DNA from: UMGS1696 sp964621755
GTDB lineage: Bacteria > Bacillota > Clostridia > Oscillospirales > CAG-272
NCBI GenBank assembly: GCA_964621755.1
Contig: CAZUPI010000004.1
Coordinates: 1-64,000 of the forward strand
Reading direction: 5' to 3'
DNA length: 64,000 nt
How positions within the stretch are numbered: the stretch's first letter is position 1; every line of letters starts with the position of its first letter. A program made the position numbers and the translations under genes. The notes under the pieces are model-generated. The model did no database searches and was not told where the DNA came from. It saw only the letters and a program-made list of their open reading frames with translations. Below are positions 33,335 through 41,569 of this stretch, in pieces.

Positions 33335-34234
33335 ATGACCGATATTTTAAAAATACTTACCTGTCCGGTATGCGCCGCCGACCTGTCACGGGTCGGCGGA
33401 AGTCTCAGATGCAATGCCGGACATTCCTTTGACATTGCGAGAGCCGGATATGTGAATCTGCTCCCTCCCGGGAAAGAAAAAAACGCGCACACAGGTGACG
33501 AGCGCGAGATGGTCCGGGCGAGAGAGGAGTTTCTCTCACACGGGCACTATGGAAAAATCACGGATACCGCAGCAGAGCTGATAGCCGCGCACGTACGCGC
33601 GCCTCATGGCGCCGTCTTCTGCGATATGGGATGCGGCGAAGGCTATCACACCTGCCGGCTGACGGGACGGCTCGCCGATATCACGGGAGAGCCGGTCCTG
33701 TCGCTAGGGTTTGACGCTTCGAAATACGCGGCGGAACGGGCGGCAAAGCTGGCAGTCCGCACAGGTCTGATGCCGAGGGAGGGCGTAGGCGCTCCCTTCG
33801 TCGGGGACGCGGCAGCGTATTTTATGCCGGCGAACATTTTTCACCTTCCGGTTGCCGGAGATTCTATCGACGCGGCGGTCAGTATGTTTGCCCCCATTGC
33901 GGGAGCTGAAGCCGCGCGTATCCTCACAAAGGACGGCATTCTTGTCGTGGTATCGTCCGGAGCGGAGCATCTCATAGAAATGCGGCGGCTGATATACGAC
34001 GAGGTGCGCATATCAGAGGAGTTTCCCGTGCCGCCGGACGGATTTTCAGACGTTGGCAGGCATCATCTCAAGTACAGCATCACATTGGACAGTACGGCGT
34101 CGCTGCTGTCCCTGTTCGCCATGACGCCGTTTTATTACAAGACCACAGAGGCGGGGCGAAACCGGCTTCTCGCACATGAGATGCCGTTCTCCCTGACCGT
34201 TGACGTGAACTATTCGATTTTTAAGGTCGTGTAA
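33335..34234 (+). CDS. rlmA: 23S rRNA (guanine-N1)-methyltransferase RlmA type
   Basis: This 299-residue protein combines an N-terminal zinc finger (CPVC at about residue 10-13, then a LRCNAGHSFD pair) with a SAM methyltransferase domain (CDMGCGEGYHT, about residue 92-102), the RlmA(I)/RlmA(II)/TlrB layout. These enzymes methylate G745 or G748 of 23S rRNA near the peptide exit tunnel; RlmA(II) members affect macrolide (tylosin) binding. Which G is modified here is not decidable. It follows the sortase gene by 21 bases and precedes the GT2 gene by 3, suggesting an operon. Confidence 0.9.
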   Translation: MTDILKILTCPVCAADLSRVGGSLRCNAGHSFDIARAGYVNLLPPGKEKNAHTGDEREMVRAREEFLSHGHYGKITDTAAELIAAHVRAPHGAVFCDMGCGEGYHTCRLTGRLADITGEPVLSLGFDASKYAAERAAKLAVRTGLMPREGVGAPFVGDAAAYFMPANIFHLPVAGDSIDAAVSMFAPIAGAEAARILTKDGILVVVSSGAEHLIEMRRLIYDEVRISEEFPVPPDGFSDVGRHHLKYSITLDSTASLLSLFAMTPFYYKTTEAGRNRLLAHEMPFSLTVDVNYSIFKVV

Positions 34235-34237
34235 GCC

Positions 34238-34954
34238 ATGTATCTATCGGTAATCATTCCCATGTATAACGAGCGCTCTGTTGCGGAATCCTGCGTCCGC
34301 GCCCTGTCGGCGGAGCTGGAAGAATCCGGCGAGCGGTACGAAATCCTCTTTTCAGATGACGGCTCTACAGATGGCTGCGGCGATATCGTGAAAAATACGG
34401 CGCATGAGCTTGACCTGTCGCACGGGGAAGTGCGTGTTGTGCGGTCAGAGGAAAACCGCGGCAAAGGACATGCGGTCAAGCTGGGCGTTGCTTCGTCGAG
34501 AGGGGACGTCGTGGTATTCACCGACTGCGACCTGGCGTACGGTACGCATGCGATTCGCGGGATGGCGGAGCAGATGCAGGCAGACCCCGCAGATTTGCTC
34601 ATCGGCTCCCGTGCAATCGCAAAGGACGGCTACGCCGGCTACACCTTCGCCAGAAAGCTTGCGTCAAAAGCTTATCTGAAATTCCTCGCGCTATCGGCAG
34701 GCTTTCGCTGCACCGACTCCCAGTGCGGAATCAAGATGTTTCGCGGCGACGCGGCACGCCTGCTCTTCTCCCAGACCGAGACAGACGGCTGGTCTTTCGA
34801 CTTTGAGGTCCTCCTTCGCGCTGAAAAACAGGGCTTTCGCATCAAAGAGTACCCCGTCGCCGTCCTTAACCACCGGGACTCCAAAATCCACCTCTTCCGC
34901 GACAGCCTCCGTATGCTGCGTGACATAAGACGGATAAAGGGCAGGGTGAAGTGA
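34238..34954 (+). CDS. Family 2 glycosyltransferase (dolichyl-phosphate glucosyltransferase-like)
   Basis: This 238-residue GT-A enzyme has YLSVIIPMYNERS, the nucleotide-binding FSDDGSTDG (about residue 33-41), FTDCDLAYG with the DxD, and GFRCTDSQCGIKMFR, the pattern of polyprenyl/dolichyl-phosphate beta-glucosyltransferases. It lacks the C-terminal membrane segments seen in some members, so it probably acts at the inner membrane face, making a lipid-linked sugar for wall or protein glycosylation. The start lies 3 bases after rlmA's stop. Confidence 0.87.
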   Translation: MYLSVIIPMYNERSVAESCVRALSAELEESGERYEILFSDDGSTDGCGDIVKNTAHELDLSHGEVRVVRSEENRGKGHAVKLGVASSRGDVVVFTDCDLAYGTHAIRGMAEQMQADPADLLIGSRAIAKDGYAGYTFARKLASKAYLKFLALSAGFRCTDSQCGIKMFRGDAARLLFSQTETDGWSFDFEVLLRAEKQGFRIKEYPVAVLNHRDSKIHLFRDSLRMLRDIRRIKGRVK

Positions 34955-35000
34955 TGGGGCGTTCTCGTGGGAAACTTTTTTGAAGGGGGCAACCCTTGCG

Positions 35001-35843
35001 TTAAGCGTAAAAATTATGTTCGCCTATTGTCATGATGAACTGACGGTTTTGGGGTATCCACAGGCTTACAGCGATAGCTTCGTTGAGAAAGTAGAGAATG
35101 TCGGTGCTGAGAACCGCATCTTCTAAGCAGAGCTTGGCGGCGAGGATGGACTCTTCGTTCGGCTCCTGCTGAATCGCGCCGTTGACTGTGGGGGTGAACT
35201 GAACCCCGTTATCGTTGTCGAATATGACATCGTAGATGGTGTCGGGGAATTCATCGGAGCTTACGCGGTTTAGGATGACGTTCCCGACTGCCAGTTTGCC
35301 GAGGAGCGGTTCCCCTTGCGCTTCCGCGTGAATGATTCTTGCTAACCAGTAGACTTCGTCCTCATCGTAGTACTCCTCGCCGGGGACAGCCGCGCTCCGC
35401 AACCGTGTCAGGTATGTTGTGTTGTCCTCGTATTCATATGTGACGTCAAAACCGAACGCTTTTGCCGCTTTTTGCAGCGGGACGAACATGATGTCATTTT
35501 CGGTGAATACGCCGTACTGACACCATATCATACGCCCGTTCGCTTCGATGTAGAAGGCGTCCTCCAGCGCGCTAAGCTCTAGGGAATCTGTCCGAACGTG
35601 GGCGGTATTCTCCGCTTCGTCCCACCATACCACCGAGTTGTCTGCCATGCACGCAAATTCCCGCAGCGATACGTATGCGGTATCCTTCACGGAAAGAACC
35701 GTGCCGTCATATGGGAATCCATCTACTACAATGTAGAAGTCCGCGGGCTCGGTCTCGTAGATACATTCGGCGGAAACCGGCGCGGCAAGTGTGAGTGCTA
35801 CAGCAAGTGCTGCGATAAGTAAAAGCTTTTCTGTAAATTTCAT
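35001..35843 (-). CDS. SleB/CwlJ-type cell wall hydrolase with stalk domain
   Basis: This 280-residue secreted protein has a signal peptide (cleavage near VSA|EC). Two copper-amine-oxidase N-terminal-like (stalk) repeats follow (about 33-155, e.g. DTAYVSLREFACMADNSVVW). A Hydrolase_2 domain follows with LARIIHAEAQGEPLLGKLAV and NVILNRV (about 170-200), the fold of SleB/CwlJ spore cortex lytic transglycosylases. It may act in spore germination or vegetative wall turnover; its presence with a stalk domain is common in Clostridia. The catalytic Glu is presumed to be that in IIHAEAQ. Confidence 0.88.
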   Translation of the reverse strand: MKFTEKLLLIAALAVALTLAAPVSAECIYETEPADFYIVVDGFPYDGTVLSVKDTAYVSLREFACMADNSVVWWDEAENTAHVRTDSLELSALEDAFYIEANGRMIWCQYGVFTENDIMFVPLQKAAKAFGFDVTYEYEDNTTYLTRLRSAAVPGEEYYDEDEVYWLARIIHAEAQGEPLLGKLAVGNVILNRVSSDEFPDTIYDVIFDNDNGVQFTPTVNGAIQQEPNEESILAAKLCLEDAVLSTDILYFLNEAIAVSLWIPQNRQFIMTIGEHNFYA

Positions 35844-36086
35844 AAATCCTCCGGGTTAAAAAAATCTATAAATTGATGAACCAGACTCTTATTGACAATA
35901 CAGCAGGCCGCTCCTTCGACCATCAGTCGGTTCGATTATATCATATTATCACCAAAATATTAACAGGAAAATAATTCCATGCTAATTTTGGAAAAAATTT
36001 CCTTATTTCCTGTAAGGGACAATTTTGGATTGAAAAAACGGGAGGATATTATTTTTTACATTATTATATGGATTTTTTGCGCACAA

Positions 36087-36103
36087 TGTAATATAATATT
36101 ACA
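36087..36103 (+). promoter_or_regulatory. Operator-like perfect palindrome upstream of solute-binding lipoprotein
   Basis: TGTAATATAATATTACA is an 8-1-8 perfect inverted repeat. It contains TATAAT (36092-36097), which may be the -10 of the promoter for the gene at 36152, although no good -35 is visible at the proper distance. A repressor dimer here would block transcription. The rest of 35844-36151 holds no gene I can support. Confidence 0.6.
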
Positions 36104-36151
36104 GGAAACCCGCGAAACCGATATATTTTCCTTGTATGGAGAAAACTACTA

Positions 36152-37660
36152 ATGAAATTCAAGCATATTCCGCCGTTTGCCGCGCTCGTTTTTGCGACGA
36201 TACTTACGTTTCAGGCGACATCGTGCGGTTTTATTATAGTCAATGACATGGCAGCACAGAGTGCCAGTGAGACCGACGCCGCTTCCGAAACCGAGGGAGA
36301 CGCTGCCGAACCGTTCACCGGGACGGCATACACGAAGTACGCGGGGGAAGATATGTATACGCAGTCGCGCCGATACTTGGCGGAGCTGCCGGAGCGTGAC
36401 TATGATGGGGCGGTATTTTTCATTACCACCCCATCGAAGGACTATATTTCCCCCGACAACACGGATACGACGGTGAATAAACTTGTGGTCGAACGGAACG
36501 CCGATGTAGAGGAGCAGTTTGACGTGACCATTATCACCTCTGTTGTGGAGGCGTCGACTATGCTGTCCGAGCTGACGCAGTGCATCGCGGCGGGCTCGTA
36601 CTACAGCGATCTTTTGATGATACCGGTGTACATGGTTGGGCAGTTCCGCAGCGCCGAGACCCTGATCAACATGCGCACTCTGCCGTTTTTCGATATCGAG
36701 CAGCCGTATTTCAATGCTGAATCGTCCGACATGACCTCGGGCGGCTACTCGACGTATGGTGTGGCAGGGGACGCGTCGATTGCGCCGTCGTCGTTTTCCG
36801 CGGTGTTCATGAACAAGACGATACTGGAAGAAGCCGGTGTGGACACGCCGACGATTTATAAGTCGGTGATAGAGGGAACGTGGACATGGGACGACCTACT
36901 CGGCTGCGCGGAGGCGGTCAAGACGATAAACGGCAGCCGTGGGGCAGCGGGGCTGAACGAATACTACACCATCACCGCGCAGAACACGGCTGACAGGCTG
37001 CCGGACCTTGTATTCAAATCGGGCGGCAACAACTACATCCTGGCGGGAAAGCGCACCGTCCCGGCTATCGGGTACTCGGTGAAGTCGTCGCAGGCGACGA
37101 TGAACGTCCTTGCCTCGATTTACAACGACAGTCACGCCATAACGGACTCGTCAGCGGGCGCGATAAACTGCTTCTCGGCAGGAGAGTCCGCATTCTTGGT
37201 GGATTACCTGTACGTTATGTCGTGGATGATCAACGCGTCAGCGGACTGGGGCGTTCTTCCGCTGCCGAAGGGTGACGAAAACGACGAGTATCGCACGTTG
37301 ATATCAAACACAGAGCTGATTTTTGCGGTGCCGAAAAATCATACGAACGGTGAGTTCCCGGCAATTATCCTATCTGCGCTGAACGCAGCGTCATACGGCT
37401 ACATCTATGATGAATACGTCGACTACCACATGATTCACGTACTTCGCGACAACGATTCCGTCAACATGCTGGACTTGATTCTCGATACAGCATCGTTCGA
37501 CTTCGCCCTCGCCTTTGGAAATGCGTACCCAACCATAGCCGCAGCTACCTACCGCCTCATCCGCGACTGCGCCGCTACAAATAACCTCGCTGATTATTTC
37601 ACCGACCGGAAGACAACGGCAACTGAGACGCTGAAAGAATATTTCCCGCTGAAGCCTTAA
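36152..37660 (+). CDS. Orphan extracellular solute-binding lipoprotein
   Basis: This 502-residue lipoprotein (signal ending TFQATSC) with a Glu/Thr/Ala-rich linker has the family 1-type solute-binding layout: NKLVVERNADVEEQFDVTI (entry strand), FSAVFMNKTILEEAGVDTPTI and WTWDDLLGCAEAVKTIN, and DWGVLPLPKGDENDEY, all common to sugar-binding ABC lipoproteins. No permease or ATPase genes are adjacent, so it must share a transporter encoded elsewhere or act as a scavenging or sensing protein. It resembles the protein at 45831-47303. It lies just upstream of the cytochrome operon, separated by a strong terminator. A perfect palindrome precedes it. Confidence 0.85.
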   Translation: MKFKHIPPFAALVFATILTFQATSCGFIIVNDMAAQSASETDAASETEGDAAEPFTGTAYTKYAGEDMYTQSRRYLAELPERDYDGAVFFITTPSKDYISPDNTDTTVNKLVVERNADVEEQFDVTIITSVVEASTMLSELTQCIAAGSYYSDLLMIPVYMVGQFRSAETLINMRTLPFFDIEQPYFNAESSDMTSGGYSTYGVAGDASIAPSSFSAVFMNKTILEEAGVDTPTIYKSVIEGTWTWDDLLGCAEAVKTINGSRGAAGLNEYYTITAQNTADRLPDLVFKSGGNNYILAGKRTVPAIGYSVKSSQATMNVLASIYNDSHAITDSSAGAINCFSAGESAFLVDYLYVMSWMINASADWGVLPLPKGDENDEYRTLISNTELIFAVPKNHTNGEFPAIILSALNAASYGYIYDEYVDYHMIHVLRDNDSVNMLDLILDTASFDFALAFGNAYPTIAAATYRLIRDCAATNNLADYFTDRKTTATETLKEYFPLKP

Positions 37661-37670
37661 AGAAAAGGAA

Positions 37671-37712
37671 GGCGTTAGGGGAACACTTTTTCAAAAGTGT
37701 CCCCCTAACGCC
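37671..37712. terminator. Long palindrome before the cytochrome operon
   Basis: GGCGTTAGGGGAACACTTTT (37671-37690) pairs with AAAAGTGT plus CCCCCTAACGCC, about 20 bp with one bulged base around a TC loop. It is the strongest stem of the palindrome family and ends the solute-binding gene. A plus-strand T-run is lacking. Confidence 0.75.
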
Positions 37713-37735
37713 TCCACATTTCGCAGAAAAACATC

Positions 37736-37764
37736 TTGTTAAATCTATTGTTTCGTGATATAAT
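37736..37764 (+). promoter_or_regulatory. Promoter of the cytochrome c operon
   Basis: TTGTTA (37736-37741), 17-base spacer, TATAAT (37759-37764), 58 bases before the resB-like start codon. Confidence 0.78.
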
Positions 37765-37821
37765 GAAAATAAGAATGTATTGTAAAAAGACCAATGGCTA
37801 AATTGGAAAAGGTGGAAGCGC

Positions 37822-38511
37822 ATGAAAAAACGAAAAATTCAGCTCTATGATGCGGTGTGCGCGGCTCTTCTTCTGATAACGTTGTTTTTCCTTGTACTCA
37901 CCGTGAAGTTTTCCACAGGAAGTTCGGTCAACTTTAACGGTGCGGTCACGACGGCTGTGCTGGCATTTGGCGGCGTTCTCGCGTTCGGTTCGCTGTTTGC
38001 GCGGCGGCTGTCCGGCGGTGCGGTGAAGAAGACCGGATTTTATCTTGCTCATGCGGGGGTTGTTTTGATTCTTGTGGGATTTGCACTGTTCCAGCTATTC
38101 GGAGATACAGTGACTGCGGCAGTTCCGGTGGGCGGCGACACTTTTTATTCGCAAATCCAGCGGGAATCGGGGGAGATGTGCGACCTTGGCTTCAACTTCC
38201 GTGTGGACGATTTTGAAATCGAGACTTATGAGGATGGTTCGGACAAGCAGTATTATGCGGGTCTGGCCTTTGCGGATGAAGTTACGCTGCGGGTAGACAC
38301 GTCTGAGTTGTCGGTGAATCACACGGTACGCCGCGGCGGGTGGAAAATCTACCTTATGAATTATAGCAGCGGGTACGTAAGTCTGATGTTCCGCCGCGAC
38401 CCGGGCGAGTATGTTGTGAAGGCGGGGATTGCAGCGCTGATTGCGGGATGCGTTCTCTCCCTCATCGCCGGAAACGGGGTGCGCAAGAAGGAGGAGAACG
38501 CCGATGCGTGA
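37822..38511 (+). CDS. resB: ResB-like system II cytochrome c maturation protein
   Basis: This 229-residue membrane protein has hydrophobic segments at about 14-30, 43-58, 70-92 and 205-221 and one extracytoplasmic domain (about 95-195). The TGFYLAHAGVVLILVGFALF helix and the domain (VDDFEIETYEDGS, VRRGGWKIYLMNYS) resemble ResB/Ccs1, which together with CcsA attaches heme to CxxCH motifs outside the membrane. It is shorter than typical ResB (about 450-540 residues), comparable to compact ResB-like halves seen with CcsA. It overlaps the ccsA-like gene by 8 bases. The operon's other genes encode CxxCH substrates. Confidence 0.82.
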   Translation: MKKRKIQLYDAVCAALLLITLFFLVLTVKFSTGSSVNFNGAVTTAVLAFGGVLAFGSLFARRLSGGAVKKTGFYLAHAGVVLILVGFALFQLFGDTVTAAVPVGGDTFYSQIQRESGEMCDLGFNFRVDDFEIETYEDGSDKQYYAGLAFADEVTLRVDTSELSVNHTVRRGGWKIYLMNYSSGYVSLMFRRDPGEYVVKAGIAALIAGCVLSLIAGNGVRKKEENADA

Positions 38512-39277
38512 CGTTATTTTGCGCGGAATTATTCTTTTGGCCACTCTTTTGTACGGCGGGGCGCTTGTGCTGTATCTGCGGCGGAAGGCCAAAGTCGGCG
38601 GTATCGTCTGGATTTTGGCGGAGGCTTTGTCGGTCGTCCTTGTGGTGAACAATTTTGTGGTCAACGGATACGTGCCGTTTGTGAGCATGTATCAGCTTTT
38701 GACCTTTGCGGCGGCGCTTTTTGGTGTGGTGTATTGTTATATTGCGCGTCTGCGGAATGGAAAATGGGCGGCGCCCTACTTTATCGGGTGTTCGCTCGTG
38801 GCGTCGCTTGGGCTGTGCTTTATGGACATTCACGCGGTATGGCATTTTCCGCCGGCGCTTCGGTCGGTATGGTTCGTTCCCCACATTCTGGCGTACGTGA
38901 TATCTTACATCATGGCGGCAGCGGCGTTTGCCATGACGGTCACGAAATTTTTCGCAAAAGGCGAACGAAGAAAACAGCTCGACGGCGGAATTTACGACTG
39001 CGTATGCGTACTGTTCCCGTTCATGTCGATGGGGATGCTGTTCGGCGCGGTATGGGCGAACGAGGTCTGGGGTGCATTCTGGAGCTGGGACATCAAGGAA
39101 TGCTGGTCCCTTGTGACATGGCTGACCTTTATGACATGGCTCCACGTCCGCCGCAGTCCCAGATTCTCGAGATTCAAGGACGTCCTCCTCGTCGCCGGAT
39201 TTGCATTCGTGATTGTGACATTCTTTTTTGTGAATCTCATGAATGCGGCGGGGGGATCTATGCATGCGTATAACTGA
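38504..39277 (+). CDS. ccsA: CcsA/CcmC-like heme-handling protein (system II cytochrome c synthetase)
   Basis: This 257-residue polytopic protein has the tryptophan-rich heme-binding motif WGAFWSWDIKECWSLVTW (about residue 187-205), with candidate heme-ligand histidines in MDIHAVWHF, FVPHILAYV and WLHVRR. CcsA exports heme and with ResB ligates it to apocytochromes. The start at 38504 is chosen because AAGGAGG precedes it and it overlaps the resB-like stop. This gene and its partner are directly followed by two genes for CxxCH proteins, which makes this a self-contained maturation module. Confidence 0.9.
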   Translation: MRDVILRGIILLATLLYGGALVLYLRRKAKVGGIVWILAEALSVVLVVNNFVVNGYVPFVSMYQLLTFAAALFGVVYCYIARLRNGKWAAPYFIGCSLVASLGLCFMDIHAVWHFPPALRSVWFVPHILAYVISYIMAAAAFAMTVTKFFAKGERRKQLDGGIYDCVCVLFPFMSMGMLFGAVWANEVWGAFWSWDIKECWSLVTWLTFMTWLHVRRSPRFSRFKDVLLVAGFAFVIVTFFFVNLMNAAGGSMHAYN

Positions 39278-39278
39278 G

Positions 39279-39397
39279 ATTTTGGGGAGTGGATGGCGCT
39301 GACATTTGGTTTGGGCTCACTCTTCAGCCATATGAAATTATGTTCCACCCCATATAAAAGTTTTTAGAGGGGTATAACTTAACGTCTTCCCCAAAAT
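39279..39397. repeat. Nested inverted-repeat element between ccsA and the di-heme gene
   Basis: ATTTTGGGGA (39279-39288) and TCCCCAAAAT (39388-39397) form perfect 10-bp terminal inverted repeats about 100 bases apart. Inside, GGAGTGG/CCACCCC and TGGCGCTGA/TCAGCCA also pair. It may be a small transposed element (MITE-like) or a structured operon RNA. Confidence 0.5.
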
Positions 39398-39417
39398 ACA
39401 ACCATCAGGAGAACATT

Positions 39418-41553
39418 ATGAAATCAAAATGGAAGTTGTTGTTGGCGGCTTTGCTGTTGCCTGTGCTTGCGGCATGCGGCACAGTTGAGCGGTCGGACAA
39501 CGTTGCGCCTACGCTGGAGGAGCGGATTGATGCGGAAGAATATATTTCGCCATCGTCCGTTTTTGTGGCGGAGGACGGATTTATTTATGCTGCGGATGAG
39601 ACTGGCGGGCGGGTATTGAAGCTGAATCCGGACGGCAGTATTGCGGCGCAGGCTGTGCTTGAAGGCGGCGCGCACTGTATCAGGGTATACGGTGATTCGG
39701 TTTACGTCGCGCGGGGAGAGCTTGACGGGACGTTGGCGGTACTCGATGAAGATTTGCGGTTAACCGGAGAATACATAGTTGGACACACGCCGACGGATAT
39801 CGAGTTTTCGGAAAGCAGAATTTATGTTACGAACCGGTTTTCGAATACGGTTTCGGTAATTGATACGGAGTCGGGAGACATTAGAGAAATCCCTGTTGGG
39901 CGGGAGCCCATGGCGGCGGCGATTGCGAACAACAAGCTGTATGTTGCGTGCCATCTGCCCGATGATGCTGCAAACGCGGATGTTGTCAGTGCGTCGGTTT
40001 ATGTTATCGATATGGCGACGGAGGCGGTGCGCACGATTGAGCTTGTCAACGGGACGGGCGGCGTGAAGGATATCGAGGCTGCGCCTGACGGAACAAGACT
40101 CTTTGTGTCCGCCGTGATTGCGCGGTATCAATATCCTACGACCCAGCTTGACGGTGCGTGGATCAACTCGAACGGATTTGCCATCATTGATGCGGAGACT
40201 GACGAGTATGTGAACACGATTCTTCTCGATGATGTGACGCTCGGGGCGGCGTCCCCGTGGGGCATTGCTTTCGGAGGGGGAAATGTGTACTTTGCGGCGT
40301 CGGGGACAAGTGAAATCATCAGCTTTCCGCTCGACCGGCTGGATTCGCTGCTTGGCTCTGCGGCCTACCGCGGACGGGAGCTTGCGGACGAAATCGGCAT
40401 TTTGAACAGCATCCGCACCCGGACCGAGATGCCGGGCGAGGGGGTACGGGATATCATGTATGCGGAGGGCAAGCTCTACTGCACGGAGTACTTCACCGGT
40501 GACCTTGCGGTGCTTGATACTTCCGATATGACCATTGCCACCTTATCCCTTGGAGAGCAGCCGGAAGCAGATATTGTGCGCCTTGGTGAGACGTTGTGGT
40601 ATGACGCGACGAAATGCTATCAGCAATGGGAGGCTTGTGCGTCCTGCCATCCCGACGGACGTGTGGACGGCTTCAACTGGGACAACCTGAACGATGGCCT
40701 CGGTAATCCGAAATCTGCGACCTCCATGATGTATACGCACCGCTGTCCGCCGGTTATGACGACGGGCATTCGCGCCAACGCGGAAACTGCGGTCCGTGCC
40801 GGCATGAAGTATATTCAGTTCAACACCATTGACGAGGAGTCCAACTGTGCGATTGATGAATATTTGAAATCCCTTCTTCCGGTCGACTCACCAGCGCTGA
40901 ACCTCGATGGGACCCTCAGCGAGGCGGCAGCGGAAGGAAAACTGCTGTTCACGGAATATGGCTGTGTGACTTGTCATCCCGCACCCTTGTACACGGACCT
41001 TGAGTATCACACCTCTCCGATTCTGGGGGAGGATGGCGGATGGGAAAACCGCGATTTTGTAACGCCGACCCTCGTCGAAGTTTGGAGAAGCGCGCCGTAC
41101 ATGTACAACGGCTCGGCTCTTACTCTTGAGGATGCGGTGAGACATTTTGTCCCCGAAGGAACTTCGGAGGAGAAGATTGAGAAGCTGGCCGAGTTCGTCC
41201 GTTCTATCGGCAGTTCCGGTGAGATTTACGGGGTCGAGCAGCTTTATTCCGTAGGCGCGGACGGAGGCGAAGTGCAGGGAAGACCTGTGGAATATACGCG
41301 TATCAGCGGATTTACCGTTCGCTGTCAGAGTGAGGATGCGCCCGCGTGCAAAGCAATTCTGACGCTGACGGGAGATGACGGGCAAGTTTCCTATGAGACC
41401 AATATCGGAACTGTGCCGTACAATACGGCGGTGCGTGTGACCGTTGACGTGGACTTGTATGCACAGCCTGGCGGCGAGGTCCGCCTTGCGCTGGTCGACA
41501 AAAAGGGCAATCCGCTGGCGTCCGAGTACGTTCTGACAGTCAAGGAAAGCTGA
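39418..41553 (+). CDS. YVTN beta-propeller/MauG-type di-heme cytochrome c lipoprotein
   Basis: This 711-residue lipoprotein (lipobox LAAC, Cys20) carries an N-terminal beta-propeller (about 45-385; YVTN-like blades such as RIYVTNRFSNTVSVIDTESG). A di-heme cytochrome c peroxidase/MauG-like domain (about 390-590) follows with heme sites C407-ASC-H411 and C516-VTC-H520, between them YTHRCPPVMTTG and AIDEYLKSLLPV as in MauG-like proteins, and then PYMYNGSALTLEDAVRHF. A short C-terminal beta domain (about 615-711) ends it. The predicted role is electron transfer or peroxide-dependent oxidation at the outer face of the membrane. CAGGAGAAC precedes the ATG. It follows the ccsA-like gene and precedes the HzsA-like gene by 16 bases. 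Confidence 0.88.
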   Translation: MKSKWKLLLAALLLPVLAACGTVERSDNVAPTLEERIDAEEYISPSSVFVAEDGFIYAADETGGRVLKLNPDGSIAAQAVLEGGAHCIRVYGDSVYVARGELDGTLAVLDEDLRLTGEYIVGHTPTDIEFSESRIYVTNRFSNTVSVIDTESGDIREIPVGREPMAAAIANNKLYVACHLPDDAANADVVSASVYVIDMATEAVRTIELVNGTGGVKDIEAAPDGTRLFVSAVIARYQYPTTQLDGAWINSNGFAIIDAETDEYVNTILLDDVTLGAASPWGIAFGGGNVYFAASGTSEIISFPLDRLDSLLGSAAYRGRELADEIGILNSIRTRTEMPGEGVRDIMYAEGKLYCTEYFTGDLAVLDTSDMTIATLSLGEQPEADIVRLGETLWYDATKCYQQWEACASCHPDGRVDGFNWDNLNDGLGNPKSATSMMYTHRCPPVMTTGIRANAETAVRAGMKYIQFNTIDEESNCAIDEYLKSLLPVDSPALNLDGTLSEAAAEGKLLFTEYGCVTCHPAPLYTDLEYHTSPILGEDGGWENRDFVTPTLVEVWRSAPYMYNGSALTLEDAVRHFVPEGTSEEKIEKLAEFVRSIGSSGEIYGVEQLYSVGADGGEVQGRPVEYTRISGFTVRCQSEDAPACKAILTLTGDDGQVSYETNIGTVPYNTAVRVTVDVDLYAQPGGEVRLALVDKKGNPLASEYVLTVKES

Positions 41554-41569
41554 GGAGGGATTCTATATT

